Shown: positions 52,501 through 61,667, counted from the stretch's first letter. The stretch is DNA of 62,426 nt from Pirellulales bacterium (GCA_025927475.1 JAICLL010000014.1:1-62426); one strand, 5' to 3'. Made by a program: numbers and translations. The notes: generated by a model from the sequence alone, not told the origin.

Positions 52501-53198
52501 ATCGCGAGATTGCCGAGCTGCGCCGCAAGCTCAATCATCTGGGCAACGTCAATCTGGAGGCGCTCGACGAACTGGCCGCGTTGGAAAGCCGCTACGAGGG
52601 CCTCTCCAGCCAGTTCCAAGATCTGACGCGGGCTAAAGACGCGCTGGCTCAGATCATCGGCAAAATCAACGCCGACAGCCGCCGCCTGTTTGTCGAAACG
52701 CTCGAAGCCGTGCGGGCCAATTTTCAAGGCTTGTTTCGCAAGCTGTTCGGCGGCGGGCAGGCCGACATTGTGCTCGACGAGGCCGACGACATTCTGGAAA
52801 GCGGCGTCGAAATTGTCGCTCGTCCGCCCGGCAAAGACCTGCGCAGCATTTCGCTGCTCAGCGGCGGCGAGAAGACGCTCACGTGCGTGGCCATGTTAAT
52901 GGCGATTTTCCAGTATCGCCCCAGTCCGTTCTGCGTGTTGGACGAAGTCGACGCCGCCTTGGATGAGGCGAACATCGAGCGGTTCATCGGCGTGCTGCGC
53001 GAATTCTTGGCCTGGACGCAGTTCATCGTGGTTACGCATTCCAAAAAGACGATGACCTGCGCCAATACGCTTTATGGCGTCACGATGGAAGAATCGGGCG
53101 TTTCGAAGCGCGTGGCCGTTCGTTTTGACGACGTGAGCGACGACGGCACGCTACGCCACTCCCCGGACGCCGAAGTGCGCATGCGCGATTCGGCGTAG
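49575..53198 (+). CDS. smc: Chromosome segregation protein SMC
   Basis: The 1207-residue protein has the full SMC layout. The N-terminal ATPase half has Walker A (GPNGSGKSNV, about residues 32-41). Two long coiled coils flank a hinge (about 510-670, starting EGVGAGVKELLAKARD). The C-terminal half has the signature LLSGGEKTLTCVAMLMAIF (about 1092-1110) and Walker B FCVLDEVDAALDE. It compacts and helps segregate the chromosome, usually with ScpA and ScpB, which are not in this window. It follows the FlgI-like gene by about 115 bases. The reverse-strand fab cluster begins two bases after its stop. Confidence 0.97.
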   Translation: MLRALELVGFKSFADRTRFEFPSGITAVVGPNGSGKSNVVDAIKWVLGEQSVKSLRGKEMADIIFNGSATRHPLNAAEATLTFDNSAGVLPIDTPEVLITRRIYRSGEGEYLINRQPSRLRDIRDLFSGTGVATEAYSVIEQGKVDVMLQASPKDRRALFEEAAGISRFKSKKLESLRRLERVEQNLLRLSDIVDEVGSRLRSVRMQASKAKRYKEHADRLQSLRTQVGLADWRRLGRRLAELEAELGELAGRRDAAMTRADELGAAAHELEDALHETVEARRRCDEQIAGNRERIALHEATVEQQLTRAGESEAEAARLLGQLAALRVRAGDLEQQLSDTLAQVEQAARDADDKNQRLEACERELAERQQEFDGCRAEYDASRQASLEATRSAAALESESAALAAQLEAARAALQRRGQQLGELRAAHEAAAADIERVKTQQQQSAKSVDQLLRQRTAAEANLAERRGRQNELAARLAELRQRQAAAGERAALVEELEKRQEGVGAGVKELLAKARDASGPARAIRGLLAELLQVNVDAAPLVEAALGDKAQALVVEAGVLTDFLAWAEQESLRLPGRVMFLPLCPPGLALGQSPALEGLPGVQGRLDQWVESPAELKPLVHQLLGRAWMVENLAAAQRLAADAGRGCTFVTPGAQVLAADGSLSVGPRSAAAGLISRRSELRALKEQLAVMNSQDQSLATEVNELARQIAQAADTLADLAAHHQQAAEALSEHRLQMGAAETRQRQIEEQLDTVSAEQGEAQRQTESLAQAIAAAGERLEIARGALSSAEQAAASSRSAMRQADERRQEHQRRVAAAQVEQAKGDERLQNLRTHLVQLQRDQRERRRSIDDCRTQLLQARDKRRQAERHTLQAEAEMALLYLDKQALADQRVSLAAEQEQQRARRADLVAQSQAAQGEARSLEQERHARDLAAGEIRHERTTLADRLREDYGIELAELEHALTSDEQLAREEVDREIAELRRKLNHLGNVNLEALDELAALESRYEGLSSQFQDLTRAKDALAQIIGKINADSRRLFVETLEAVRANFQGLFRKLFGGGQADIVLDEADDILESGVEIVARPPGKDLRSISLLSGGEKTLTCVAMLMAIFQYRPSPFCVLDEVDAALDEANIERFIGVLREFLAWTQFIVVTHSKKTMTCANTLYGVTMEESGVSKRVAVRFDDVSDDGTLRHSPDAEVRMRDSA

Positions 53199-53199
53199 C

Positions 53200-54459
53200 C
53201 TATGACGGTCGTCCGTTGGGGCGAAGCTGGCCGACGATCAGCGAGGCGTTGTGCCCGCCAAAGCCGAAGCTGTTGGACATGGCCGCCGTCAGCTTACGCT
53301 CGCGCGGCTGATTCGGCGTGTAATCGAGATCGCAGTTCGGATCGGGTTCGTCGTAGTTGATGGTGGGCGGAATCAACGAATCGCGCAACGCCAACACCGT
53401 CAGCACCAGCTCGACGCCGCCGCTGGCCCCCAGCAAATGCCCGAGTTGGCTCTTGGTGCTCGAAATGCTGACGTCGCGGGCACGGGCGCCGAAGATCGTC
53501 TTCACGGCGAAGGTCTCGGCCTGATCGCCCAGCGGCGTGCTCGTGCCGTGGGCGTTGATATAGCCGATCTCGTCGATGTCGATCCGCCCGTCTTGCAGCG
53601 CGCGGGCCATGGCCTTCGCCGCGCCGGTGCCGTGTTCGTCCGGCTGAGTGATGTGGCTGCCGTCGGCGCTGACGCCGTAGCCCAACAACTCGGCGTAAAT
53701 GTGGGCGCCGCGGGCGCGGGCGTGCTCCAGTTCTTCGAGCACGAGCAGCCCGGCCCCTTCGCTCAACACAAAGCCGTCGCGGCCTCGGTCAAACGGGCGG
53801 CTGGCCCGCTGCGGATCGTCGTTGCGCTCGGAAAGCGCCCGCATCGAAGCGAAGCCGCTCACGCCCATCGGCGTCAAGGCGGCTTCGGTGCCGCCGGTCA
53901 CCATCACGTCGGCGTCGTCGTATTGAATGGCCTTGAAGGCATCGCCAATGGCGTTGGCCGCACTGGCGCAAGCGGTGGCCACTGCGGCGCTCGGTCCGCG
54001 CAGGCCGTATTGAATGGACACATGCCCGCTGGCGGCGTTGACCATCAGCTTGGGAATGGTGAACGCCGAAACTTTGTCGGGACCTTTTTCGAGCAAGCGC
54101 GAGTGCTGGGCTTCAATCTCGTTCAGTCCGCCAATGCCCGAACCTAAGATCACGCCGCAGCGATAAGGGTCTTCGCTCGTGAAATCAAGCCCCGAATTCT
54201 TGACGGCGTCGATGGCGGCCACCAAGGCAAATTGCGTAAAGCGGTCGATGCGCTTGGCCTCGCGCGGAGAGACATAGCCTTCGGTCGTCCAATTGCTCAC
54301 TTCGCCGCCAAAGCGCACCTTGAACTCGGTGGCGTCAAAGACGGTGATCGGGCGAACGCCGCTCTCGCCGCGGCATACGCGCTGCCATAAATCTTCAACT
54401 TGGCGACTGAGCGAGGTGACGACACCCAGCCCGGTCACGACGACTCGTCGTTTCATCAC
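53200..54459 (-). CDS. fabF: 3-oxoacyl-[acyl-carrier-protein] synthase II (FabF)
   Basis: This 419-residue condensing enzyme elongates acyl-ACP with malonyl-ACP. The catalytic triad is visible: Cys164 in ATACASAAN, His near 304 in NAHGTST and His near 340 in KSQLGHLLGA. It begins RRVVVTGLGVVTSL as expected. It is the last gene of the reverse-strand cluster rpmF-fabD-fabG-acpP-fabF, about 90 bases after acpP. A second, more divergent ketosynthase gene lies beyond rpmF on the other strand. Confidence 0.95.
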   Translation of the reverse strand: MMKRRVVVTGLGVVTSLSRQVEDLWQRVCRGESGVRPITVFDATEFKVRFGGEVSNWTTEGYVSPREAKRIDRFTQFALVAAIDAVKNSGLDFTSEDPYRCGVILGSGIGGLNEIEAQHSRLLEKGPDKVSAFTIPKLMVNAASGHVSIQYGLRGPSAAVATACASAANAIGDAFKAIQYDDADVMVTGGTEAALTPMGVSGFASMRALSERNDDPQRASRPFDRGRDGFVLSEGAGLLVLEELEHARARGAHIYAELLGYGVSADGSHITQPDEHGTGAAKAMARALQDGRIDIDEIGYINAHGTSTPLGDQAETFAVKTIFGARARDVSISSTKSQLGHLLGASGGVELVLTVLALRDSLIPPTINYDEPDPNCDLDYTPNQPRERKLTAAMSNSFGFGGHNASLIVGQLRPNGRPS

Positions 54460-54548
54460 GGGGGCGCCGCTGAGCGGGCGCAGTTGGAAAGGCGCTGTGG
54501 GAGGGGACCCTGGAATCGGGGACGCTCGTGGAAAGGTGAACGACCGGT

Positions 54549-54791
54549 TTAGCCGCCGGCCTGCGTTTTTTCGATATACTCGATCGCCTGGCCGACGGTT
54601 TGGATTTTTTCCGCCGCGTCGTCGGGAATGTTGATGTCAAACTCTTCTTCTAACTCCATGACCAACTCGACCGTGTCGAGCGAGTCGGCGCCCAGGTCGT
54701 TGACAAAAGAGGTCTCGGGCGTGACCTGGTCTTTGCTGACGCCCAATTGTTCGGCCACGATATCGATCACTCGTTCTTTAACTGAGGCCAC
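54549..54791 (-). CDS. acpP: Acyl carrier protein
   Basis: The 80-residue protein has the ACP fold with the phosphopantetheine attachment Ser37 in [20 protein letters not shown]. The GTG at 54791 was chosen because GGAGA lies six bases upstream and the conserved N-terminus ([17 protein letters not shown]) begins there. It carries growing acyl chains in fatty acid synthesis and would be activated by AcpS, encoded at 17459-17866. It sits between fabG and fabF as in many bacteria. Confidence 0.96.
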   Translation of the reverse strand: MASVKERVIDIVAEQLGVSKDQVTPETSFVNDLGADSLDTVELVMELEEEFDINIPDDAAEKIQTVGQAIEYIEKTQAGG

Positions 54792-55041
54792 CGTTGTCTC
54801 CTCGAAACCGCGAAATTTGTAGTCGGATAGGTGAAAACATCGCCGGTCCCTAGCCAGCCACGATAGCGTCTGGCAGGGAGCGGGTAAATCGCAACAAAAT
54901 AGAGGGTTGTCGCAAGACAGGAAGATATAACGGTTTTTCGGGCCACTGTCTAGACAGGCTGGCAAAATGTCCGGCTTCCGCCAGGCGGAACGGCACGAAG
55001 GTTCGGTCCCTACCGAGGCCGTTCCGCAATTCCAGCCCCCC

Positions 55042-55812
55042 TCACGCCGTCAGCCCCCCGTCGATAGTGAGCACTTGTCCGGTGATATAGGACGAGGCCG
55101 GCGAGGCCAAAAACAGCACGGCGTCGGCAATTTCGTCCGGCCGCCCTAGCCGTTTGGCCGGAATGCGGGTCTTGACCTCACCCAAAATGCTCTCACCCAT
55201 GGCCGCAGTCATGTCGCTTTCGATGAAACCAGGGGCGATGGCGTTGACGGTTACCTTCCGCCCAGCCAACTCGCGGGCCACCGTGCGGGTCATGCCGATC
55301 AGCCCGGCCTTCGAGGCCGAGTAGTTGGCCTGCCCGGGGTTGCCCATCAGCCCCGAAACGCTGGCGATGTTGATAATCCTGCCGTAGCGGGCCTGCATCA
55401 TGGGCCGGGTGGCCGCACGGGTGAACAAAAACGCCCCCCGCAGGTTGGTGTTGATGACATCGTCCCACTGGTCATCCTGCATGCGTGGAATGAGCGTATC
55501 GCGCGTGATGCCGGCGTTGTTCACCAACACGTCGAGCCGCTGCCATTGTTCCAGCACGGCATCGACGACCTGCTGCACGCTTTCCGACTGGGCCACATCG
55601 CATTCAAAGGCCGTCGCCGTGCCGCCGGCCGCGGTGATGGCGGCCACCGTCTCATCGAGCTTCTGGCGATTGCGTGCCACGCAGGCCACGCGGGCGCCCG
55701 CCCGACCCAGGGCCACGGCAATCGCCTGTCCCAGCCCGCGCGAAGCCCCCGTGACCAGGGCCGTTTGGCCGGCCAGGTCGATTTTGAGTGGACTGTGGTG
55801 ATCAGCGGGCAT
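55042..55812 (-). CDS. fabG: 3-oxoacyl-[acyl-carrier-protein] reductase (FabG)
   Basis: The 256-residue short-chain dehydrogenase has the NADP-binding [12 protein letters not shown] motif and NNAG. The catalytic Ser151, Tyr164 and Lys168 occur in the ASVSG and YSASKAG segments. It ends [10 protein letters not shown] as in FabG enzymes. It reduces 3-oxoacyl-ACP in each elongation round. AAGGAA eight bases upstream supports ATG 55812. A spacer of about 100 bases with simple repeats (55827-55880) separates it from fabD. Confidence 0.95.
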   Translation of the reverse strand: MPADHHSPLKIDLAGQTALVTGASRGLGQAIAVALGRAGARVACVARNRQKLDETVAAITAAGGTATAFECDVAQSESVQQVVDAVLEQWQRLDVLVNNAGITRDTLIPRMQDDQWDDVINTNLRGAFLFTRAATRPMMQARYGRIINIASVSGLMGNPGQANYSASKAGLIGMTRTVARELAGRKVTVNAIAPGFIESDMTAAMGESILGEVKTRIPAKRLGRPDEIADAVLFLASPASSYITGQVLTIDGGLTA

Positions 55813-55826
55813 GGTCTTCCTTGTGC

Positions 55827-55880
55827 GGCTGGTGGTGGAGGGCTGGTGGTGGAGGGCTGGTGGTTGGGGGTGGGTTTGGG
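55827..55880 (-). repeat. GGTGGAGGGCT-type tandem repeat between fabG and fabD
   Basis: A unit of about 16 bases (GGCTGGTGGTGGAGG) is repeated about three times with a GGTTGGGGGTGGG tail. Complementary ACCACCAACCACCA-type DNA lies before the DUF1501 gene (34571-34590), so this is a recurrent spacer type in the window. Confidence 0.75.
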
Positions 55881-55912
55881 GAAGAGGCTCGCCGCTGCCC
55901 TGGCGAATTGCC

Positions 55913-56818
55913 TTACCCGACATTCTCGCAAGCAATTTTGCGGTCGATCCGCCGCAGCAAGCCGCGGAGCACGCGCCCCGGGCCGATCTCATAAAACTGG
56001 TCGATCCCTTGTGCGAGCAGCCACCGCATCGAGTCTTCCCAATAAACTGGCGAAACGATCTGCCGCGACATCAAACGGCGAATCTCTTCGGGATCGTCGT
56101 GCGGCTGGGCGTCGACGTTGGCGACCACAGGAATTCGTGGCTTGTGCAACGTCACATCCGCCAGCGCCGCCACAAGCTGATCGACCGCCGCTTGCATGAT
56201 CGGCGTGTGAAACGCCCCTGCCACCGCCAACGGCACGACTTTCATGGCGCCGGCAGCCTCGGCCAGTTGCGCCACGCGCTGGCAGGCGGCCTTGGCGCCC
56301 GACACCGCCAGGTTGCCGGGGCACAGAAAGTTGGCAATCTGCAAGGTTTCGCCTTGCCGGGCCTGTTCGCAGAGCGTCTCGACCTGCCCGCGGTCGAGGC
56401 CGACAATACTGACCATGCCGCTGGGCGTGGCGTCGGCGGCCTGCTGCATGGCCGCTCCGCGACGCTCGACCAGCCGTAGCCCGCTTTCGAAGTCGAGCAC
56501 GCCGGCAAAGACCAGCGCGGTGTATTCGCCCAGACTCAGCCCCGCGGCCGCCTGACAGGCTTCGACCAGTTCGGGCGATTGTGAGCGAAGGTGCTCCAGC
56601 GCGGCCAGACTGGTCACAAACAGCGCCGGCTGGCTGTACACGGTCGAATCGAGCTGCTCGGCCGGTCCTTCGAAGCAGAGCTTTGCCAGGTCGTAGCCCA
56701 GCAACTCGCCTGCCCGATCGAACAGCCGCCGGGCCTGCGGCGAGGCCTCGCTCAGCTCGCGCCCCATGCCGACGCACTGCGCGCCTTGGCCAGGGAACAG
56801 AAATGCGATTTTGCCCAC
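55913..56818 (-). CDS. fabD: Malonyl-CoA:ACP transacylase (FabD)
   Basis: The 301-residue enzyme loads malonyl units onto ACP. It starts [16 protein letters not shown], has the nucleophile Ser95 in [10 protein letters not shown] and the catalytic His near 201 in [11 protein letters not shown]. The GTG at 56818 lies two bases after the rpmF stop and was chosen because the conserved fold starts immediately. It is the second gene of the cluster rpmF-fabD-fabG-acpP-fabF, which here lacks plsX and fabH. Confidence 0.94.
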   Translation of the reverse strand: MGKIAFLFPGQGAQCVGMGRELSEASPQARRLFDRAGELLGYDLAKLCFEGPAEQLDSTVYSQPALFVTSLAALEHLRSQSPELVEACQAAAGLSLGEYTALVFAGVLDFESGLRLVERRGAAMQQAADATPSGMVSIVGLDRGQVETLCEQARQGETLQIANFLCPGNLAVSGAKAACQRVAQLAEAAGAMKVVPLAVAGAFHTPIMQAAVDQLVAALADVTLHKPRIPVVANVDAQPHDDPEEIRRLMSRQIVSPVYWEDSMRWLLAQGIDQFYEIGPGRVLRGLLRRIDRKIACENVG

Positions 56819-56820
56819 GG

Positions 56821-57000
56821 CTATTCGCCCGTCTCCACGACGGTTCGGCCCATATAGTAGCCGCAGTTCGGGCAGACCACGTGCGACGGCAGGGCCGTGC
56901 TGCACTGCGGGCAATAGTGCAGTTGCTTGGGCTTTTTGAAGTCGTGCGCCCGGCGGCTACCGCTGCGGGCGTTGGAATGTTTGCGTTTGGGTACGGCCAT
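56821..57000 (-). CDS. rpmF: 50S ribosomal protein L32
   Basis: The 59-residue protein begins AVPKRKHSNARSGSRRAHD as L32 proteins do. It has the zinc-binding pairs CPQC and CPNCGYYMG, so it is the zinc form. GGAGG seven bases upstream gives a strong ribosome-binding site for ATG 57000. It heads the fatty acid cluster, a common bacterial linkage that couples ribosome and lipid synthesis. Confidence 0.96.
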   Translation of the reverse strand: MAVPKRKHSNARSGSRRAHDFKKPKQLHYCPQCSTALPSHVVCPNCGYYMGRTVVETGE

Positions 57001-57371
57001 GAGAAACCTCCAGGCGGCCAGCGGCACCGGCCTTGGGCGGGCGCGGGAAAACTATCTAACCTAGGGATATCGCGGGCCATGTCAAGGGCGACGCGGGGAA
57101 AGTGCGAGTCGGGGCGTAGGAACGGCTTTGCACTGGATCTCTGATCGGTGTTGACGAGCAAAACCGGTAGTTCTTACGTTCCCTACAGAGGCCATTACTG
57201 ATCTGTAACGTCGAAACCGATCGGAGCAGTGAGGTTCGCAGCGCAGACCCGTTCCTGCGCCCCCGTCGGTGGCATATTAAAAAAGCCGCTCTAGCCCCGG
57301 CCGCCGGTTTCCGGTACGTTTTCGGCCCCAGAAACTCCGGCGAAATTGCAAGCGAATCCACATTCACCCAG
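57001..57371. other. Divergent spacer between rpmF and a ketosynthase gene
   Basis: No gene is visible in these 371 bases. They should contain the promoters of both flanking genes; I cannot pick a clear one. A fragment of the GTAGGGAACG family (GTTCCCTACAGA, 57179-57190) lies inside. About 60 bases later comes an ACCCGTTCCTGCGCCC segment that also occurs next to the 47447 element. Confidence 0.55.
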
Positions 57372-58646
57372 ATGACTCCTCGCTTGACCGATCCACGCCG
57401 CCGGCCCGAGCCGATCGTGATTACCGGCATCGGGCTGATCGCCTCGGTCGGCGACGATCGCGAAAGCGTATGGCGCGCGGTACGCCAGGGGCAAAGCGGC
57501 GTGCGCTGTTTACGGGGCCTGCCGGGCTTTCCGTCGTCGCTCTCGATTGGCGCGCCGGTGTTTTTGCCTCCTGAGTTTCCCGGTCAGCTTAAGTCGGTGG
57601 CGCTCAACCTGCGCGTGGCCGAAGAAGCCCTGGCCGACGCACGCCTTGACCTCGTGCAAATCGACCCGCACCGCTTCGGCTGCGCCATTAGCGGCCACAT
57701 GGGCGACACCGGCTGGTTCGACGAACGGCGGCGGCACCTCGTCGCGCCCGAGGCGCGCGACGTGCCCTGGTGGCACCAGTGGTTCCCCAACACGGCTTGC
57801 TCGACTGTGGCCAACCGCTTTGGGCTGGCCGGTCCGCGGTTGTGTCACTCGACGGCCTGCGCCAGCGGCCTGATCGAGGTGCTGTCGGCGGCCCGCAGCA
57901 TTCACGACGGCCAGTGCGACCTGGCCTTGGCCGGCAGCGCCGAGGCGTTTCATCCCTTGTTCGCGGCCGGCTTTCAGGCCATGCGCGTGCTGGCCCATCA
58001 CGACGACCCGCGGCAAGCCAGCCGCCCGTTCGACAGCGGACGCAACGGGTTTGTGATGGGCGAAGGCGCGGCAATGTTTGTGCTTGAGCGACTCAGCCAT
58101 GCCCGGCGCCGCGGAGCGCGCATCTATGCCGAAATCGCCGGCGGCAAGATGCAGGCCGAAGCGCATCATGTGACCGGGCTGGACGCCGAAAGCGACGCGC
58201 TCGCTTATCTGATCCGCCACACCCTGCGCGACGCGCGGCTCTCGCCCAGCGACCTGGGCTACATCAACGCCCACGGCACCGGAACCCAGCAGAACGACGT
58301 GGTCGAGACCCGCGGCATTCGCCGAGCTTTAGGTCGCGCGGCCGACCGCATCTGCGTCAGTTCGACCAAGTCGATGCTCGGGCATCTGGTCAACGCCGCC
58401 GGCAGCGTCGAGTTGGCGATCACGGTGCTCGCTTTGCGCGACGGCTTTGCCCCGCCCACGGTGAACCTGACCGACCCCGACCCCGAGTGCGATCTCGACT
58501 GCATTCCCTTGATCGGCCGCCGCACGACCATGGAGCACGCGCTGAAAATCTCCGTGGCCTTTGGCGGACACATGGCGGCGATTGCCCTGCGCCGCTGGCC
58601 CGAGGCCGCCAGCCAGCTTGGCTACCTCGAACGCCGGGCCGCATAG
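57372..58646 (+). CDS. Beta-ketoacyl-ACP synthase family protein (FabF paralogue)
   Basis: The 424-residue protein has the condensing-enzyme triad: Cys163 in CHSTACASG, and His residues in INAHGTGTQQND and KSMLGHLVNA. It is longer at the N-terminus than FabF and its substrate-entry region differs (PWWHQWFPNTACSTVANRF), so it probably acts on other acyl chains or in a special lipid or polyketide pathway. It is divergent from the fab cluster, with no visible partner such as its own ACP or ketoreductase next to it. Its substrate is unknown. Confidence 0.88.
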   Translation: MTPRLTDPRRRPEPIVITGIGLIASVGDDRESVWRAVRQGQSGVRCLRGLPGFPSSLSIGAPVFLPPEFPGQLKSVALNLRVAEEALADARLDLVQIDPHRFGCAISGHMGDTGWFDERRRHLVAPEARDVPWWHQWFPNTACSTVANRFGLAGPRLCHSTACASGLIEVLSAARSIHDGQCDLALAGSAEAFHPLFAAGFQAMRVLAHHDDPRQASRPFDSGRNGFVMGEGAAMFVLERLSHARRRGARIYAEIAGGKMQAEAHHVTGLDAESDALAYLIRHTLRDARLSPSDLGYINAHGTGTQQNDVVETRGIRRALGRAADRICVSSTKSMLGHLVNAAGSVELAITVLALRDGFAPPTVNLTDPDPECDLDCIPLIGRRTTMEHALKISVAFGGHMAAIALRRWPEAASQLGYLERRAA

Positions 58647-58742
58647 CCACCGGAAGGTGACTCGCTTCATCGTCTTTCGCTGCGCGCAAGAACGCTCACT
58701 CCCGCGAAAGGCAACGTTCGCTCGCTTCCTTCAGCGAGACGC

Positions 58743-58770
58743 TTGGACATGCGCAAAAGCATTGTATAAT
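58743..58770 (+). promoter_or_regulatory. Promoter of the Ser/Thr kinase gene with perfect -10
   Basis: TTGGAC (58743-58748) is followed after 16 bases by TATAAT (58765-58770). Transcription should begin near 58777, leaving a 25-base leader without an evident Shine-Dalgarno site before ATG 58802. Confidence 0.6.
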
Positions 58771-58801
58771 CGCGGCGGGCGTCATTCTGTCGAGCCAGCC
58801 G

Positions 58802-60409
58802 ATGTCCGACAAAGCATTTCATAGCGACGCGGCCGCGCAGACCGAACTGTACCGGGCACATTCCACGCCGCCCGGCGAGCCGATGCGCGCCGCCGACGTG
58901 CCCGCGACACTCGGCCGCTATCGAATAATAGGCGTGGTCGGCGAGGGCGGCTTCGGCGTTGTCTATCGCAGTTTTGATCCCGATCTTTGCCGCGATGTGG
59001 CCATTAAAGTTCCTCATCGCAAGCGCGTTGCCTCACCCGCCGACGCGTACCTGGACGAAGCCCGCTTGCTGGCCTCACTCAACCATCCGGGCATCGTGCC
59101 GGTCTACGATTTCGGCCGCACGGAAGATGGTCTCTGCTATGTTGTCTCCCGTTTTCAGCCAAAGGGCGACTTGGCGGCATTAATTGCGCGCAGTCGGCTT
59201 CCGTTTGCTGAGTCGGCGGAGCTGGTGAGCAGCATCGCCGACGCGCTGCATCATGCCCATCAGCTTGGCCTGGTGCATCGCGACGTCAAGCCCGGAAACA
59301 TCCTGATCGATGAACGCGGCCGGCCAATGGTGGCCGACTTTGGCATGGCGTTGACCGATGAAGCGTACGGGCAGGTGGCTGGCCACTATGGCACCGCTGC
59401 CTACATGAGTCCCGAGCAGGCACGCGGCGAGGGGCATCGCGTCGACGCCCGCAGCGACATCTACAGCCTGGGCGTGGTGCTTTACGAACTTCTCACTGGC
59501 CGCCTTCCCTACCGACACAAGCAGGTGAGGGAAATTCTGGACGAAATTGCGCGCGGTGAGATTCGGCCGCCGCGCCAATTCGACCACACCATTCCGCCGG
59601 AGTTGGAGCGGATTTGTTTACGGGCGATGACCCAGCAACCGGCCCGCCGCTATACCACGGCGTTCGATCTGGCAGAGGATCTGCGCCAATGGCTGTTGCA
59701 GGCGAAAACAAACCTTGCCGACAACCGCGGCACTCTTCACAACGACACGGCGCAGAGGCTGGCAGTGGTCGCTGTGTACCCTCTTCTCCACCAGGCCGAG
59801 ATCGCTCGCAACGCTCTCGATGAGGCGGGCATAACCGCTGTCCTCTCCGGTAGCGAAGCGGCCCTGTCTTTACTTTCGCTTTGTAAGCTCGAAGTCACCC
59901 ATAGCGACTTCGACCGGGCACATGAAATCTTGCGCGGTGTGATTGCGGAGCAAACAGGCCCCCCGCCATCGCCGTGGACTTGTCAGAAGTGCGGCATGGA
60001 ATATACAGGCGAGTTTGACGTCTGCTTTCAATGCGGCACGGGGCGCGACGGCACGGAAGATCCCGAATTCGCCAGTCTCGTGGATCGAGGCCCGGACTCG
60101 CCGCCGATGGAGCCGGCCTGGCGCGCCACGCCGCCACAATTCGGCCTGCGCCATTTGATGTGGGTGATGACCGGCTGCTCGCTGCTGTTCACGATGGGCT
60201 ATTGGTTTGGGCCCGCCGGTATCGGCGGCACTTTGCTGCTTGGCGGGTCGGCGGTCATCGCCGCGACGTTCTTTATGGCGGTAAACAATCTAGTCACCTC
60301 CCGACTGGTTGAATCGCAACGCGCCTGGGCCACCGCGGCGCTGATCGTGATTCTTACTTCTGCGGTATCGCTCTATTTGGCGAAAGTCTTTTGGCCGACG
60401 CGCGGTTGA
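58802..60409 (+). CDS. Ser/Thr protein kinase with DUF2007-like, zinc-ribbon and membrane domains
   Basis: Residues about 40-300 form a Hanks-type kinase: GEGGFGVVY loop, Lys69 (VAIKVPH), catalytic Asp161 (HRDVKPGNI), DFGMAL and an APE-like SPEQARG. All key residues are intact. A DUF2007-like module follows (about 318-385: VVAVYPLLHQAEIARNALDEAG, in part). Then come a zinc ribbon with CQKC and CFQCG pairs (about 395-418) and two or three membrane helices to the C-terminus. It is a membrane-bound sensor kinase typical of planctomycetes, but the extra domains are unusual. No phosphatase is adjacent. Confidence 0.9.
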   Translation: MSDKAFHSDAAAQTELYRAHSTPPGEPMRAADVPATLGRYRIIGVVGEGGFGVVYRSFDPDLCRDVAIKVPHRKRVASPADAYLDEARLLASLNHPGIVPVYDFGRTEDGLCYVVSRFQPKGDLAALIARSRLPFAESAELVSSIADALHHAHQLGLVHRDVKPGNILIDERGRPMVADFGMALTDEAYGQVAGHYGTAAYMSPEQARGEGHRVDARSDIYSLGVVLYELLTGRLPYRHKQVREILDEIARGEIRPPRQFDHTIPPELERICLRAMTQQPARRYTTAFDLAEDLRQWLLQAKTNLADNRGTLHNDTAQRLAVVAVYPLLHQAEIARNALDEAGITAVLSGSEAALSLLSLCKLEVTHSDFDRAHEILRGVIAEQTGPPPSPWTCQKCGMEYTGEFDVCFQCGTGRDGTEDPEFASLVDRGPDSPPMEPAWRATPPQFGLRHLMWVMTGCSLLFTMGYWFGPAGIGGTLLLGGSAVIAATFFMAVNNLVTSRLVESQRAWATAALIVILTSAVSLYLAKVFWPTRG

Positions 60410-60465
60410 GGCGAGGTGAGGCGCGAGGGCTATTCGCTCCCACAAGCCGATCTCTGCGCCGCAGA

Positions 60466-61647
60466 TTATGGATTTGGCGTGTGCCGTGACGGCGACTCAA
60501 TCGGCTGATCGCCCTTGCCGCTTGGCGCCTCGCGCTCACGCGCGAGACCCGATTCCGCCGCCAGCCAACCCTTGCGATAAAAATATCCGACCATGCCCAG
60601 CGCCACGGCGGCCATCAACGACAACGCGAACGGATAGCCGTAACGCCAACGGAGTTCGGGCATGTTCCACGGCGAGCGGTCGGTTTGAAAGTTCATGCCA
60701 TACACCCCGCTAATGAAGATCAGCGGCATGAAGATGGTGGCGATCACGGTCAGCACCTTCATCACTTCGTTCATCCGGTTGCTCAGGCTCGACAGATACA
60801 GGTCGCTCATGTCGGCGCACAGCTCGCGGTAGGTCTCGACCAGGTCGATGATCTGCACCACGTGGTCATAGCAATCGCGCAGGTGTACGCGCGTTTCATC
60901 ATCGAGCAATTCCGACGGGTCGCGAACCAGCGAATTGATCGCTTCGCGCAGCGGCCAAATGGCGCGGCGCAACGCCCGCAACTCGTGCTTGGCCTCGTGG
61001 ATGTCGCCAATCGACTGACGGCCGGGGCGCGAGACTACGCGGTCTTCGAGCCGGTCGAGACGCTCGCCGAAACGTTCGATCAGCGGGAAATAGGCGTCGA
61101 CCACGGCGTCGATCAGCGCGTAGGCCAGGTAGCCGGCGCCGCCGGTGCGCAAGTGGCTGTTGCCGCCGCGCAGCCGCTCGCGGACCGGGTTGAAGCTGTC
61201 GCCGGGGTCTTCCAAAAACGTCACGACAAAGTTCTTGCCCAGGAACAGACTGAACTGCTCGGTGTCGAGAAAGGTGTGCTCTCGGGCCATCCGGGCGACA
61301 AAGTAAGTGAACTCGGCGTAAGGTTCCACCTTGGCCCGTTGGTGCGTGTGTACCACGTCTTCGAGCGACAGCGGGTGCAGCCGAAACTTCGCGCCGAGCC
61401 GCTCGATGATTTTGGCGTCGCCCAGCCCGGCCACATTGATCCAAACAATCTTGCCCGACGCCAGCAATTCATCGATTTCGGCCAGATCGGCAATCCGCCG
61501 CTCGGCCAGCTCGTGAGCATCATAAGCGATCGCGTCGATCACCGGCCGCGGCGAGCCGGGGGGCGGTTCGATGCGTCCCGGCGCCGCGCCAGGCGCGCTC
61601 CGCCGCGGCGGGCGCCGGCCGCGTTTTCGTTCCGATGGTTTCGGCAT
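60466..61647 (-). CDS. corA: Magnesium/cobalt transporter CorA
   Basis: The 393-residue protein has a long N-terminal cytosolic domain and two C-terminal membrane helices (about 315-335 and 350-370). Between them is the CorA signature YGMN in GVYGMNFQ, where the loop selects hydrated Mg2+. The basic, proline-rich first 35 residues are extra compared with most CorA proteins. It forms a pentameric channel in the inner membrane. No regulatory Mg-sensor RNA is visible in the short spacers on either side. Confidence 0.93.
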   Translation of the reverse strand: MPKPSERKRGRRPPRRSAPGAAPGRIEPPPGSPRPVIDAIAYDAHELAERRIADLAEIDELLASGKIVWINVAGLGDAKIIERLGAKFRLHPLSLEDVVHTHQRAKVEPYAEFTYFVARMAREHTFLDTEQFSLFLGKNFVVTFLEDPGDSFNPVRERLRGGNSHLRTGGAGYLAYALIDAVVDAYFPLIERFGERLDRLEDRVVSRPGRQSIGDIHEAKHELRALRRAIWPLREAINSLVRDPSELLDDETRVHLRDCYDHVVQIIDLVETYRELCADMSDLYLSSLSNRMNEVMKVLTVIATIFMPLIFISGVYGMNFQTDRSPWNMPELRWRYGYPFALSLMAAVALGMVGYFYRKGWLAAESGLAREREAPSGKGDQPIESPSRHTPNP

Positions 61648-61667
61648 GGCAGCGCGTTTGGGCCTCA

